Part shown: positions 9,498 to 18,183 of the stretch, one piece after another
Numbering within the stretch: position 1 is the first letter of the stretch
Layout of the letters: each line of letters begins with the position of its first letter
Assembly (NCBI GenBank): GCA_900696685.1
Contig: CAADHA010000060.1
Span: forward strand, 1 to 63,172
Reading direction: 5' to 3'
DNA: 63,172 nt
Origin: an uncultured Planctomycetota bacterium
GTDB lineage: Bacteria; Planctomycetota; Phycisphaerae; Phycisphaerales; UBA5793
Program-made: the position numbers and the translations under genes
The notes under the pieces: generated by a model
Told to the model about the DNA's origin: nothing
The model's input: only the letters and a program-made list of their open reading frames with translations
Database searches by the model: none

Positions 9498-10979
9498 TCA
9501 CGCGATGGCGCGGATATGGTCGAAGAAGCGGTCGAGGTCCGCTTCGGTCACCTCTGGATTGGCGCACGCCAGGCGAATGACCTTGCGGCCGCGCACAACG
9601 GCGTGGCCGACCATCGCGCGCTGCTCAAGCAGGAGGCGCTCGCAGATCTCCTCGCTGCGGGCGCCGGCGACTTCGAAGCACAGGCACACCGATTCCGGCT
9701 CGGCGGTGAGGATCAGTTGGGGGTCGGAGCGCACGCGTTGGGCGGCGTACTGCACGAGGTCGCAGAGGCGCTCGACGCGGGCCGCGTACCCCGCGTCGCC
9801 GTGTCGCTTCCACGCGGCCCAGAGTTTCAGCGCATCGTTTCGACGCCCGCACTGGATCGACATCGTGCCGTGATCGAACCGCTCGGGGTCGGATTGGAAG
9901 AGATAGTCTGCCGGTTCTCTGAAGTGCTTCTTGAGAAGGCCCTGCCGGCGGGTCAGCAGCGGGGAGCAACTCAGCGGCACACCCATCAACTTGTGCGGGT
10001 TCCAGTTGAAGGAGTCGGATCGCTCAGAGCCGTGGAGCAGAGGCCGCAGACGCTCTGAAAGAAGGAACGACCCGCCCAACGCCCCATCAACGTGAAACCA
10101 CAACCCGAATTCCTCGGCGACCGACGCGAGGTCATCGATCGGATCGAATGCGCCGAGCACCGTCGTGCCGGCAGTCGCGATCACCGTGAACGGCTGCGCG
10201 CCGCGGTCCCGGTCGGCGATGATCGCCCGGCGGAGGGCGTCGGGGATCATGCGGCCGTGCGAGTCCGTCTCGATGCCGCGCAGGTTTCGGCGGCCGATGC
10301 CCGTCATCGCCGCAGCCTTGTTGAGCGAGTAATGCGCTTCCTCGGAGGCATAGGCAACCATGGGCCGGCCGTCGTGGCCCTCGTCCTGAATGCCCGGCCG
10401 GGCTTCGTTGCGCGCAATGATCATGGCGCAGAGGTTGGCGATGGAGCCGCCGGGGCAGATGATGCCCTCACCCTCGGCGTATCCGACCTTGCTCGCCATG
10501 TGCCGCATAAGTTCGTGCTCGATGAGCGCGTGTGGGCCGGCGACGCGGTAGGTGTACATCGACGTGTTCATCAGCGCCGTGAGCATCTCGGCCGCGGTCG
10601 GAACGGCGTCACGCCCTGCGTACAACTGGTTGAAGAATGCGGGCGAGCAGGTGCGCGGCGTCATCGCCATCACTTCGCCGAGCAGGGCGAAGACACGATC
10701 AAGAGGCAGGCCGTGCTCGCCCAACCCAAGATCGAGCGAGGCTGCCAGGTCCTCCGGCAACAGGTGCGCAGCCACGGGCTCGCGCCGCTCGATCTCGAGG
10801 AACATCCTCGCGAGTTCGGACATCCGGCCGAGCGTCTCGTCTGTGAAGGCCTCGCTCGCATTTGCGGCCGCAGCCGGACGCGCTCCATTCATACGTGCAG
10901 CACCGGCTGAGGGCCCGACGGTTCGTGCGGCTGCGCCCGCGGGGGGGGCGGCAGTAACCTGTACGCAACGTTGCGGCAT
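9498..10979 (-). CDS. PLP-dependent decarboxylase, group II
   Basis: A 493-residue amino acid decarboxylase related to glutamate, cysteine-sulfinate and 2,4-diaminobutyrate decarboxylases. The PLP-binding region has GGSIANLCAMIIARN, the His of SEEAHYSLNKAA that stacks on the cofactor, TAGTTVLGAFDPID, the Asp of WFHVDGALGGS and the Schiff-base Lys in DSFNWNPHKLMG. Substrate cannot be settled from sequence. The start at 10979 follows an AAGGAG Shine-Dalgarno sequence, but the first 35 residues are low-complexity Ala/Pro/Arg and contain a run of eight C bases on the coding strand (10941-10948); ATG 10892 is an alternative start. It stands alone, with no transporter or kinase beside it. Confidence 0.9.
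   Translation of the reverse strand: MPQRCVQVTAAPPAGAAARTVGPSAGAARMNGARPAAAANASEAFTDETLGRMSELARMFLEIERREPVAAHLLPEDLAASLDLGLGEHGLPLDRVFALLGEVMAMTPRTCSPAFFNQLYAGRDAVPTAAEMLTALMNTSMYTYRVAGPHALIEHELMRHMASKVGYAEGEGIICPGGSIANLCAMIIARNEARPGIQDEGHDGRPMVAYASEEAHYSLNKAAAMTGIGRRNLRGIETDSHGRMIPDALRRAIIADRDRGAQPFTVIATAGTTVLGAFDPIDDLASVAEEFGLWFHVDGALGGSFLLSERLRPLLHGSERSDSFNWNPHKLMGVPLSCSPLLTRRQGLLKKHFREPADYLFQSDPERFDHGTMSIQCGRRNDALKLWAAWKRHGDAGYAARVERLCDLVQYAAQRVRSDPQLILTAEPESVCLCFEVAGARSEEICERLLLEQRAMVGHAVVRGRKVIRLACANPEVTEADLDRFFDHIRAIA
10941..10948 (-). repeat. Homopolymer of eight C bases in coding strand
   Basis: Lies around codons 11-13 of the PLP decarboxylase and encodes part of AAPPAG. A one-base slip would put the frame opened at 10979 out of register; a start at ATG 10892 would avoid it. 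Confidence 0.6.
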
Positions 10980-11224
10980 TCAGCAGGCTCCTTGGGCATT
11001 GGGCGGCCGAGGTTTCGCCGCGGCCCGACAGCCCATTACTCTACGCCTCACAGCGGTGATCGACGGCCGGCTCGGGAATCAACCCGAGACTGACGCCGCG
11101 GTCGGAATCGACCCTCATCGGCCGCGGGCCCCTACCGATAGGCACTGCCGGCGATGCACGGCGCGGTACGGCATCGACCGGAAGCACGGTGCGCACCTGA
11201 GAATGGACCGCCCCCGCGGCAGGG

Positions 11225-12637
11225 TCAGGACTCGCCGGCCGGCCGATTGGGCGGTTCCTGTGCGTTGCAGATATCCGTGGCCCCGGGACCGAAGGTGATC
11301 GCGTTCTTGCCCGCGCGCTTCGAGAGGAGCGCGTTGCGGTCAGCCTGTTCGAGAAGCGAGGCCACATCCATCCCATCCCACGGGTAGGTCGCCAGTCCGC
11401 CCGAGATCGTCAGCGTCCCCGGCGCCTCGGCCGAGAGTTTCGGGAAGCAGTGGCGGCAGATCTGCTGCTGGAAGCGCCGGGCGATCTTCTGTATGTCGTC
11501 CGGGTGGCTGCTCCCGCGCTCGCGCTGCCCCTGCGGATCGTGGAAGATCACGACGAACTCGTCGCCGCCGATGCGGCACACGCGGTCATTGGGCCTGATC
11601 ACGCTGCGAAGGAGTTTCACCGTTTCGACGAGTATCTCGTCCCCGGCCCCATGGCCGTAGCGGTCGTTGTACACCTTGAAGTCGTCGATGTCGAAAAGCA
11701 GCAGGCTGACGCACTGCCTCCTGGCGCGGGCCTCATCGATGGCGCGCGACAGGTATTCATCAAAGAAGCGGCGGTTGTAGGCGCCGGTGAGTTCATCCGT
11801 CATCGCCTGAAGGCGCAGGTCCGCGACCGTGCGAGCAAGACGGAGCCAGTGCGCCAGCCACTGTGCCCAGGGATGCAGTTGAGCCGCGGCCGGGGTTGAG
11901 TCTCCACGACTCGCGGCCTCGGTTTCCCCGCCGATGAGATACCCGAATCGGTCGAAACCGGCTCCAGAGGCCTGGCCGGCAATGATTTCCACGCAGGGAG
12001 CGGTCAACGACGCGCCTGCGTCGATGCGCAACCCCTTCCAGCCGGTCTCCTGTTCGATGAGGCGCAGGGCCAGCGGCGCGACATCGTCGGGATTGCGGAG
12101 CACCGCTTCGACGAGATCGACGTCTCCCAGAGAGCCGTCGGAGGAACGTGCGGCTTCTCGCAGCCCCGGATCAGGACGGGCGGAAGACTGCGGCGACGGC
12201 ACGCCTGGCGCGAGCGCTTCGCCGCACTCCACGCCGCGCGCGAGCACGCTCCCAGCGAGCCGGCCGTCAATCGCATCTTCGAGCGCCTCGGCGCTGAGAG
12301 GCAAGGGAAGAACGGCGTCGAATCCATCCATCTCATGGATCGGCGCCGGCTCGCCGTGGGCGAGGGCAATGAGTTCCACGGCCGGATCCAGACGCCGCAC
12401 CGCCTCCGTAAACGGGCCGGACCGATCGCCGAGCGCTTCGAGCGAGGCGAGGACGGCCTTGGGAGCATCGAGCAGCCCGGCCTGCGCCAGTTCGCCGATG
12501 ACGTCGTACATGTGGCGCGCCAGGGTGGTTGGTCGATGGGTCGCACGCGCCACCGACTCGATGACCGCATCGTTGCCGAGCACGATGAGCCGGCCGCGCG
12601 AAGATCGCCTATCTGCGGGTGTGCGCACGCGCGTCAT
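11225..12637 (-). CDS. Diguanylate cyclase (GGDEF) with degenerate receiver-like N-terminus
   Basis: A 470-residue cytoplasmic protein predicted to make cyclic di-GMP. Residues 15-130 have receiver-like alternation (RGRLIVLGNDAVIE, VELIALAHGEPAP) without a convincing phospho-acceptor Asp. The middle region (about 165-260) is GAF-like. The C-terminal GGDEF domain (about 285-445) contains DELTGAYNRRFFDEYL and the active site RIGGDEFVVIF. The RxxD product-inhibition site (RPND) lies five residues upstream, so both catalysis and feedback look intact. Its ATG overlaps the upstream stop by four bases (ATGA), so translation is coupled to that gene. Confidence 0.9.
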   Translation of the reverse strand: MTRVRTPADRRSSRGRLIVLGNDAVIESVARATHRPTTLARHMYDVIGELAQAGLLDAPKAVLASLEALGDRSGPFTEAVRRLDPAVELIALAHGEPAPIHEMDGFDAVLPLPLSAEALEDAIDGRLAGSVLARGVECGEALAPGVPSPQSSARPDPGLREAARSSDGSLGDVDLVEAVLRNPDDVAPLALRLIEQETGWKGLRIDAGASLTAPCVEIIAGQASGAGFDRFGYLIGGETEAASRGDSTPAAAQLHPWAQWLAHWLRLARTVADLRLQAMTDELTGAYNRRFFDEYLSRAIDEARARRQCVSLLLFDIDDFKVYNDRYGHGAGDEILVETVKLLRSVIRPNDRVCRIGGDEFVVIFHDPQGQRERGSSHPDDIQKIARRFQQQICRHCFPKLSAEAPGTLTISGGLATYPWDGMDVASLLEQADRNALLSKRAGKNAITFGPGATDICNAQEPPNRPAGES

Positions 12638-13404
12638 CGTCCGCCTCCGGTGCCAGGCGGCGCATCGATCTCATCGGCGTCGCCGAGGAGCATGGCGAGT
12701 TCTTCAGCCGTGATGAGCGACTCCACAGCCGCGTCGTCGCGCTCATCGCTGCCCTGTACGGAGGGTTCGGAGTGGTGAGTTGGGACAGAGGCACGGGTTG
12801 CGTCGTCGTCCTCCCGATGGACCGCGTCGACTCCGGCGAGCCGCAGCGCAGGCCGTGCGCGGCGGACGACGATATCGGGGGCCGGCCGGCCGTTCTCGTC
12901 TGCCCCCCCCCCTTCCCGTCGATCCACGGCTCCGTTGCCGCGCGGCGGGAACGCTGCATCGATTGACGGGCTTCGCGAGACGATGCGCAGGGTCAACGGC
13001 GCCTTGGCGTCGTACACCGCGATGGTCGCGGCAGGCATGGAACGCGCCGCGCACTCGACGAGCAGGTCGGAATCGATGAAATCGCCCGGCTCAACGAGAA
13101 GCAGGATCAGTCCGGTGCGCGACATCCCCGCAATCTCGACCGCACCGCGACGATGAAAGCCGGCAGGCACCTGCTCCGCGCGGCGCCGCTGCTCGATCAC
13201 GCACCGTCCGAGTTCAGCAAGCGCGAGGATCGGATCGTGCTCGATGTGTACATCCACGCCTCGCCGCGTCAATGAGCTGACCAGCGCCGCGGGAGTCTCC
13301 CGGCCCGGAGGCACGAGCAGAATGCACCGTGCCGGGTGAGGCGACTGCTGGTTCGCCCCGCCTCGTTCGGCGCCTGGTCCCCGAATCGGCCCGTGATCCG
13401 CCAT
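12634..13404 (-). CDS. Receiver-like regulatory protein coupled to the diguanylate cyclase
   Basis: A 256-residue protein of unknown family. Residues 25-125 show receiver-like alternation (RCILLVPPGRETPAALVSSL, GLILLLVEPGDFIDSDLL, AATIAVYDAKAPLTLR), which resembles the start of the cyclase downstream. The rest is acidic, charged and probably disordered, ending GTGGGR. The canonical phosphorylation residues are not obvious. The coding strand holds a run of ten G bases (plus strand 12903-12912) at about codon 165. The gene overlaps the cyclase start by four bases. The ATG follows a TAGAAT box by six bases with no Shine-Dalgarno sequence. Confidence 0.7.
   Translation of the reverse strand: MADHGPIRGPGAERGGANQQSPHPARCILLVPPGRETPAALVSSLTRRGVDVHIEHDPILALAELGRCVIEQRRRAEQVPAGFHRRGAVEIAGMSRTGLILLLVEPGDFIDSDLLVECAARSMPAATIAVYDAKAPLTLRIVSRSPSIDAAFPPRGNGAVDRREGGGADENGRPAPDIVVRRARPALRLAGVDAVHREDDDATRASVPTHHSEPSVQGSDERDDAAVESLITAEELAMLLGDADEIDAPPGTGGGR
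12903..12912 (-). repeat. Homopolymer of ten G bases in coding strand
   Basis: Ten consecutive C on the plus strand, G on the coding strand, encode the Gly run in RREGGGADENG. Tracts of this length are prone to slipped-strand mispairing and would shift the frame of the regulator upstream of the cyclase. Confidence 0.8.
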
Positions 13405-13410
13405 CGGGAG

Positions 13411-13416
13411 ATTCTA
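13411..13416 (-). promoter_or_regulatory. Leaderless-type -10 box for the regulator-cyclase operon
   Basis: TAGAAT on the minus strand, then six bases (CTCCCG) and the ATG at 13404. This would drive both the receiver-like gene and the diguanylate cyclase. Confidence 0.5.
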
Positions 13417-13654
13417 CGGCCGGTTTCCCGGATTCACGAAAGAAATCCCGCGGATCGGGGGTTGACGAGGGAGCCCCGAGTGGTCAGACTGTCGCCCAAT
13501 ACGATGGGATCACCCTCGGGACCACAAATGGAAGGGCCTGTCCGAAAGGGTCCTCACAGTTCCCCAGTGCAACAATTGTGCTCTGGATGGTTCCGGAGGG
13601 TGGTGTCCAGTGAGCAGGGAGACGCAGATTCATCACTCTGGAAGGGAGCCAGCC

Positions 13655-14731
13655 ATGTCGAACATCCGTCTTACAGCCCCGATCTCCGTAGCCATCCTGC
13701 TGGCTGCAGGACCGCTCGCGGCACAACAGCCAGGCACCGTCGTCTTTGACGCCCGGTCGAGCACGCCCGCGCCACTGCTCACGCCGGATCAGCGTCAGTC
13801 GCCCCAGGGCGAGATCCTCTGCGACACGCTGTGGATTACCGACCGCCCCACCGCCGACGCGGGTGTGGGCAACGCCATCGGCGGGGCGAGGGCCTTTCCC
13901 TCGCTGGGCACGATCGACAGCCAATTCGCCGACGACTTCCACCTCGACAGCGCCCATCACATCACCACCCTCTTCGCCGACTACCAGTCCTTCTTCAATG
14001 GCGACTTTCCCGACGAAGGCATCTGGGTGCAGTTCTACGCGGACGAGGGAGGCCAGCCTTCGAACACGCTGCATGCGGACGTCGTGGTCAACTCCTTCAA
14101 TACCGAATTCAAGGGCGTCTTCGCCAACTACGAGACCTACCGCTATGAGATTGACATCTCAGCCGCCAACATCGTTCTCGAAGCCGGCGACTGGTGGGTG
14201 GACATCCAGCCTCTGGATATTGCCGACGGCGGGTGGTTCTGGGCGCTGTCGCAGCTGAATGTCGATCCGCCTGAGGGCAATCGCCCGCATGTGCGCGACG
14301 GCTGGCAGGCGCACGGGAACAACTATTACGGGCTTTGGAGAACGACGACGTGGATCCCGCATAACTTTCGCGGCAACGCGACGCCCGCGCGGCAGATTCG
14401 CGGCATGCCCGCGACAGGTCGGCCTCGCCTGCAAGTTGCCGGTGCGTGTCCCGGCACAATGAGGCTGACCTTCACCGGCGGCACGCCGAGGAGCCGCATC
14501 GGCATCCTCATCGCGGGCGAGACGGGTTCCTTCACGATCCCCGGCGGCCCATGCCGCGGTACAGTGCTTGGACTGGGCAGCCGCGGCTTGCAGGTCGTCG
14601 CCACGCCACTCACTGACGGCAACGGGCGGTTTGAACTGGCCCGAAACGTCGGAACGGCAGTTTGCGGCCGCTACCTCCAGGCTGTGGACGGCCCGACATG
14701 CGTCACGACCAACGTCGTGCGGATCGAGTGA
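13655..14731 (+). CDS. Secreted protein with Planctomycete-type C-terminal module
   Basis: A 358-residue exported protein. A signal peptide (MSNIRLTAPISVAILLAAG, cleavage near AAQQ) precedes a domain with a cargo-like beta pattern (FADDFHLDSAHHITTLFADY, EGIWVQFYADEGG, NNYYGLWRTTTWIP). The last 100 residues start at a Cys (GACPGTMRLTFTGGTP) and end CGRYLQAVDGPTCVTTNVVR. They resemble the end of the carboxypeptidase at 30802-33201 in layout: a short beta domain with a conserved first Cys, a repeated TDGNGRF/ADGSGNV turn and an SNVV-like end. Start ATG 13655 follows a GAAGGGAG Shine-Dalgarno sequence. Function unknown. Confidence 0.75.
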   Translation: MSNIRLTAPISVAILLAAGPLAAQQPGTVVFDARSSTPAPLLTPDQRQSPQGEILCDTLWITDRPTADAGVGNAIGGARAFPSLGTIDSQFADDFHLDSAHHITTLFADYQSFFNGDFPDEGIWVQFYADEGGQPSNTLHADVVVNSFNTEFKGVFANYETYRYEIDISAANIVLEAGDWWVDIQPLDIADGGWFWALSQLNVDPPEGNRPHVRDGWQAHGNNYYGLWRTTTWIPHNFRGNATPARQIRGMPATGRPRLQVAGACPGTMRLTFTGGTPRSRIGILIAGETGSFTIPGGPCRGTVLGLGSRGLQVVATPLTDGNGRFELARNVGTAVCGRYLQAVDGPTCVTTNVVRIE

Positions 14732-14768
14732 GCAATTCAACACGGCGCAACGATCAACCTGCGCCGGT

Positions 14769-14800
14769 GAGCGGCCGAGCGGCCGAGCGGGTGAGCGGGT
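14769..14800. repeat. 8-bp tandem repeat, four units
   Basis: Two units GAGCGGCC followed by two units GAGCGGGT, just after the secreted-protein gene and before the convergent pyrophosphorylase gene. It might form structured RNA in the 3' region; no function is evident. Confidence 0.7.
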
Positions 14801-14871
14801 GAGAATCATGCAAGGTGAACACACTGCATGACTCCCCGCCCGGCCGCTCTATTCGCCCGCCATGGAATCTG

Positions 14872-16350
14872 TTACAGAAGCACCTCATCTCCGGCGGCGA
14901 TTGACGCGGGCAGGTCGCGCCGGGTGAGGAGGTCTTGGGCTTCGAGGGCGGTCAGGGGGCTGATCTCGATGACGGCAGTGCAGAGGCCCTGCGCATTGCG
15001 CGGCACCCTGACCCCCGCCGCTTCCAGCCAGCGTGCCGCTCGCTCGATCTGAAGCGCCCGGCTCGACTCTGCCGAATCCACGCCGCTGAGATTCTTGATC
15101 GGTGCAAACTCCTCGACGCGGTCGGTTTCGAGAATGATCGACGACGCGCACAGCGGCAGAGCATCGAAAACAAACGATTCGAGTTTGACGGCGTTGGGTT
15201 CGTTCGGCTCGATGAGTTCGCCCGTGTCGAGGTCGATGTGCGCGACTTTCTTGTCGGCGCGGTGGAAGGGCAGCGCGAAGCCGCGGGCGGCGCCCCCACC
15301 CCCGCCCTCCCCCGCAGAGCCGCGGGAAGGAGACTCGTTGAGGCGACGCACAAACCCGACGCCGATGCAGTGGATCGCCAGCGAGCCGGCGCCGAAGCGC
15401 AGGTCGCCCTTCTCATCGCGCTGCCCGGCAAGCGAATCAGGCAGGTCGGAATACTCGATGATCGTCGTCCGGCCTTTCACGCGGCAGAAGTTTCCGAGTT
15501 TCTCGAAGGGCCCGGTCTTGGGAAGCATCTTGCTCGACATCTCGCCGGAGGAGTCCTCGGCCGCGGCGTGCAGGCCGATGAAGAGCGGGTCGATGATGCG
15601 CACGTGCGGGTTGTCCACCTGGATGTAACTGATGTGCTCGATGCCGCGGCGGGTCATGTCATCGAGGGCGCCGCTGCGGTACAGCGCGCGAAGCGAGCCG
15701 CCGTGCCCGTCAGGGTTGAGCGCCAGTTCACCCTTGCCCGCCAGCAGGATGCGCCCCGACTCGCGCTCGAAACTCGGCATGACTCCCTGCTGAAAGAACA
15801 TCACATCCCCGCGATCGCGGCCGAAGAAACGGTGCGACTCGAAGAACTCGACTGTCGGCCGGTGGTTGAGCGGACTGGTCATTACGTAGAGAGGGATCGA
15901 CCGCTCCCAGCGGCGCGACGCGGTAAGCAACTGTTCGGCAAAGATCTGAAAGAGCGGCTTGCGGGTGATGGGGGTCGCGGGATAGGTCCCCTTCGGTCCC
16001 TCCCAGCCCAGGCGCGTTCCCTGCCCGCCGGCGACGCAGAAGGCCGCGACCTTTCCCGCGCGCACAAGATCCTCGCCGATGGCGCGAAAGCGCGCGGCGT
16101 CGTAGGGCCGTCGCGGGCTGTTCGGATCGCGCGGGTACCACACGGGCGGCTCGATGCGCTCGGGCAACTCAAAGACCGGCCGGCGGCGCACATACTGTTC
16201 AATCCACGACGGCAGGGCCGTGAAGTCAATCGCTTCGATCTGCGCTGCGAGCAGGCGCTGCTGCGCTGGCGACAGTTCACTCCAGAAGCGAAGGAGGTGC
16301 TCCTGGCCGATCGATTGAAGCCGCGCGGCAAGCGCGTTGACGTCGTGCAT
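14872..16350 (-). CDS. UDP-sugar pyrophosphorylase, UAP/UDPGP family
   Basis: A 492-residue enzyme that condenses UTP with a sugar 1-phosphate, most likely GlcNAc-1-P, to give a UDP-sugar. The nucleotide-binding signature AAFCVAGGQGTRLGWEG with KGTYP lies near residue 105. SPLNHRPTVEFFESH and the Gly/Asp motif NPDGHGGSLRALYRSG follow, as in eukaryote-like UAP proteins. A low-complexity Gly-rich loop (GSAGEGGGGGAARG, about 345-358) interrupts the C-terminal half. ATG 16350 is chosen because the frame upstream of it is Arg/Gly-rich; a GGAAG stretch sits somewhat far upstream. It could supply the UDP-sugar pool for the glycosyltransferases further along, but it is far from them. Confidence 0.88.
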   Translation of the reverse strand: MHDVNALAARLQSIGQEHLLRFWSELSPAQQRLLAAQIEAIDFTALPSWIEQYVRRRPVFELPERIEPPVWYPRDPNSPRRPYDAARFRAIGEDLVRAGKVAAFCVAGGQGTRLGWEGPKGTYPATPITRKPLFQIFAEQLLTASRRWERSIPLYVMTSPLNHRPTVEFFESHRFFGRDRGDVMFFQQGVMPSFERESGRILLAGKGELALNPDGHGGSLRALYRSGALDDMTRRGIEHISYIQVDNPHVRIIDPLFIGLHAAAEDSSGEMSSKMLPKTGPFEKLGNFCRVKGRTTIIEYSDLPDSLAGQRDEKGDLRFGAGSLAIHCIGVGFVRRLNESPSRGSAGEGGGGGAARGFALPFHRADKKVAHIDLDTGELIEPNEPNAVKLESFVFDALPLCASSIILETDRVEEFAPIKNLSGVDSAESSRALQIERAARWLEAAGVRVPRNAQGLCTAVIEISPLTALEAQDLLTRRDLPASIAAGDEVLL

Positions 16351-16439
16351 GTTCGATCCGACTCGCTTCCTGCCGCCGCCAGCCATCACGCGGCGCGGCG
16401 GCATTCAATGCGATCCGGCCGCGCCCGGCAAGTCGAAGC

Positions 16440-16560
16440 AATGGCCTCAAGGAGGCACAAGAGGCGCAGAATGGCAGAGCAAGGGCAAAACGCCGGCGAG
16501 GCGGCACTCTGCCTTGCGTCCTCTACTGCGCCTCTTGAGCCACTTCGCGGCCAATCCCTT
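16440..16560. repeat. Dispersed inverted repeat, family A copy 1
   Basis: A long imperfect palindrome of about 120 bp between the pyrophosphorylase and phoU genes. The arms share CTCAAGAGGCGCAG-like blocks: the left arm contains GGCACAAGAGGCGCAG and the right arm, read in reverse, GGCTCAAGAGGCGCAG, with GGCC and GCAAGG blocks aligned on either side. Three related copies occur in the window. Confidence 0.8.
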
Positions 16561-16573
16561 GCAGCCATCGCCT

Positions 16574-17251
16574 CTACGCCGGCATCGGCTCGGACCAGCC
16601 GCCGCTGCTGTGGCGCACGATCTGTCCCGACTCGACGTAGATCACCTGCTCGGCAATGTTGGTCGTGTGGTCGGCCATGCGCTCGATCGCGTTGCCGATC
16701 GTCCAGAAGGCCGTGGCGAAGTCGACCGTGCACGCCCCCTGCGCCAGTTCTTCCTGCACTTCGCGCAAGAGCGTACGGCTGAACTTCTCCACCAGGTCGT
16801 CGCTCGCCAGCACCTGACGCGCGCGGCTTGAATCAAGGTCGCGCATCGAGGCGTTGGCATCGCGGATCATCCCGATCACGCTGTTGACCGTGACGCGCAG
16901 CGTCGGCGGGAAGCACTCTTTGCAGTCGGAGACGAGCACGACCTGCTCGGCCACTTCGGCGGCCAGGTCGGCAATGCGCTCAAGTTCGTTGTTCACCTTC
17001 ACAATAGTCAGAACCATGCGCAGCTGGGGGGCGCTCTTCTCACCCAGTGCGAGCAGGTCCACCGCGGTCTTCTCGATCTCGATGTCCACGCGGTCGATAA
17101 GGTCGTCGGAATTGACGACGTGCTGGGCCTTGCGGCGGTCAGCGTCAAAGACGGCTTCGAAAGCCTGCTCGACAAGGGCCTCGACGCGCTGCCCCTGCTG
17201 CACGATATCGTGATGGAGTCGATCGAGCCGCTGGCGAAACTCTTCAGCCAT
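16574..17251 (-). CDS. phoU: Phosphate signalling protein PhoU
   Basis: A 225-residue all-helical protein with two PhoU repeats. The metal-binding E/DxxxD patterns occur in NNELERIADLAAEVAEQVV (first repeat) and NAIERMADHTTNIAEQVIYV (second repeat), which are the standard signatures. PhoU restrains PstSCAB uptake and PhoR signalling when phosphate is plentiful. No pst or phoBR genes lie beside it here, so the rest of the system must be elsewhere. The family A inverted repeat ends 13 bases after the stop codon. The ATG at 17251 has only a weak G-rich stretch upstream. Confidence 0.95.
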   Translation of the reverse strand: MAEEFRQRLDRLHHDIVQQGQRVEALVEQAFEAVFDADRRKAQHVVNSDDLIDRVDIEIEKTAVDLLALGEKSAPQLRMVLTIVKVNNELERIADLAAEVAEQVVLVSDCKECFPPTLRVTVNSVIGMIRDANASMRDLDSSRARQVLASDDLVEKFSRTLLREVQEELAQGACTVDFATAFWTIGNAIERMADHTTNIAEQVIYVESGQIVRHSSGGWSEPMPA

Positions 17252-17418
17252 GATTCGGTTTCCCCCGGCGGAGCGCCCTCTACCCCGGGCGTTGGTGCCC
17301 CGCTCCCCCGCGTTCGGCTATGCCGGTGCACCGGATCAGGATAGCCCGCTCCGGAGCAGCCGCCCGAAAATCCACGCCGACCCCGTGCTGCACGCTTGGA
17401 GAGCCGCGCGCGATCGAA

Positions 17419-17424
17419 TACCGT
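17419..17424 (+). promoter_or_regulatory. Leaderless-type -10 box for pdxJ
   Basis: TACCGT ends seven bases before the ATG at 17432; no Shine-Dalgarno sequence is present. Confidence 0.35.
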
Positions 17425-17431
17425 TGTACAG

Positions 17432-18175
17432 ATGGCACGCCTCTGCGTCAACATCGATCACGTCGCCACTCTCCGCCAGGCACGTCGAGGCACCGAGCCT
17501 GATCCGGTCTGGGCCGCCGTGCAGGCGGAACTCGGCGGCGCCGACGGCATCACCTTTCACCTGCGCGAAGACCGCCGCCACATGCAGGACCGCGACATCG
17601 AGCGCCTCAGGGAAGTCGTGCAGGGGCCGCTGAACTTCGAACTCGCCGCTGTCGATTCCATCATCGACTTTGCCTGCCGCATCCGGCCCGCCATGGCGAT
17701 GCTCGTGCCCGAGCGGCGCGAGGAAGTTACGACCGAAGGCGGCCTCGACGTCGCCGGACAGGTCGCCCGCCTGCGCAACGTGGTGGCGAAGTTCGCCGAC
17801 CACGCCATCCGCGCCAGCGCCTTCATCGACGCCGAGGCCAGGCAGATCGACGCCGCCCGCGCCTGCGGCTTTTCCGTCTGCGAGATTCATACCGGGCCTT
17901 ACGCCATTGCCCACAACACTCACCACCGTCTCGATCACCCCGACGTCGCGCGCGAACTGGATCGCATCGCCTCCGGCGGCCGGCTCATCCTCGACGCCGG
18001 AATGCAGTTCAACGCGGGGCACGGCCTCAACTACCGCAACGTCGGTCCCATCGCTGCGCTGCCGGGCGTGACCGAACTGCACATCGGCCACAGCATCATC
18101 AGTCGGGCCGTCTTCGACGGCCTGCGCGAAGCAGTCCGCGAGATGAAACGGCTGATCGGCGAAGCGTCGTCATGA
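17432..18175 (+). CDS. pdxJ: Pyridoxine 5'-phosphate synthase
   Basis: A 247-residue TIM-barrel enzyme that joins 1-deoxyxylulose 5-phosphate and 3-amino-2-oxopropyl phosphate to give pyridoxine 5'-phosphate, the last step of the DXP-dependent vitamin B6 pathway. Landmarks are the start LCVNIDHVATLRQARRG, TFHLREDRRHM with the substrate-binding His-Arg-Glu group, the catalytic Glu in NFELAA, EIHTGPYA, the late His in NAGHGLNYRN and the phosphate-binding IGHSIISRAVF. The length is normal. It begins a run of biosynthetic genes on this strand, and its product serves the PLP enzymes nearby. Confidence 0.96.
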   Translation: MARLCVNIDHVATLRQARRGTEPDPVWAAVQAELGGADGITFHLREDRRHMQDRDIERLREVVQGPLNFELAAVDSIIDFACRIRPAMAMLVPERREEVTTEGGLDVAGQVARLRNVVAKFADHAIRASAFIDAEARQIDAARACGFSVCEIHTGPYAIAHNTHHRLDHPDVARELDRIASGGRLILDAGMQFNAGHGLNYRNVGPIAALPGVTELHIGHSIISRAVFDGLREAVREMKRLIGEASS

Positions 18176-18183
18176 GGGGGGTT

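Noticed and set aside
10980-11224. Possible cyclic di-GMP riboswitch near the cyclase
   Set aside because: The region is downstream of the cyclase and upstream of the decarboxylase start, and I could not find the conserved GEMM core sequences.
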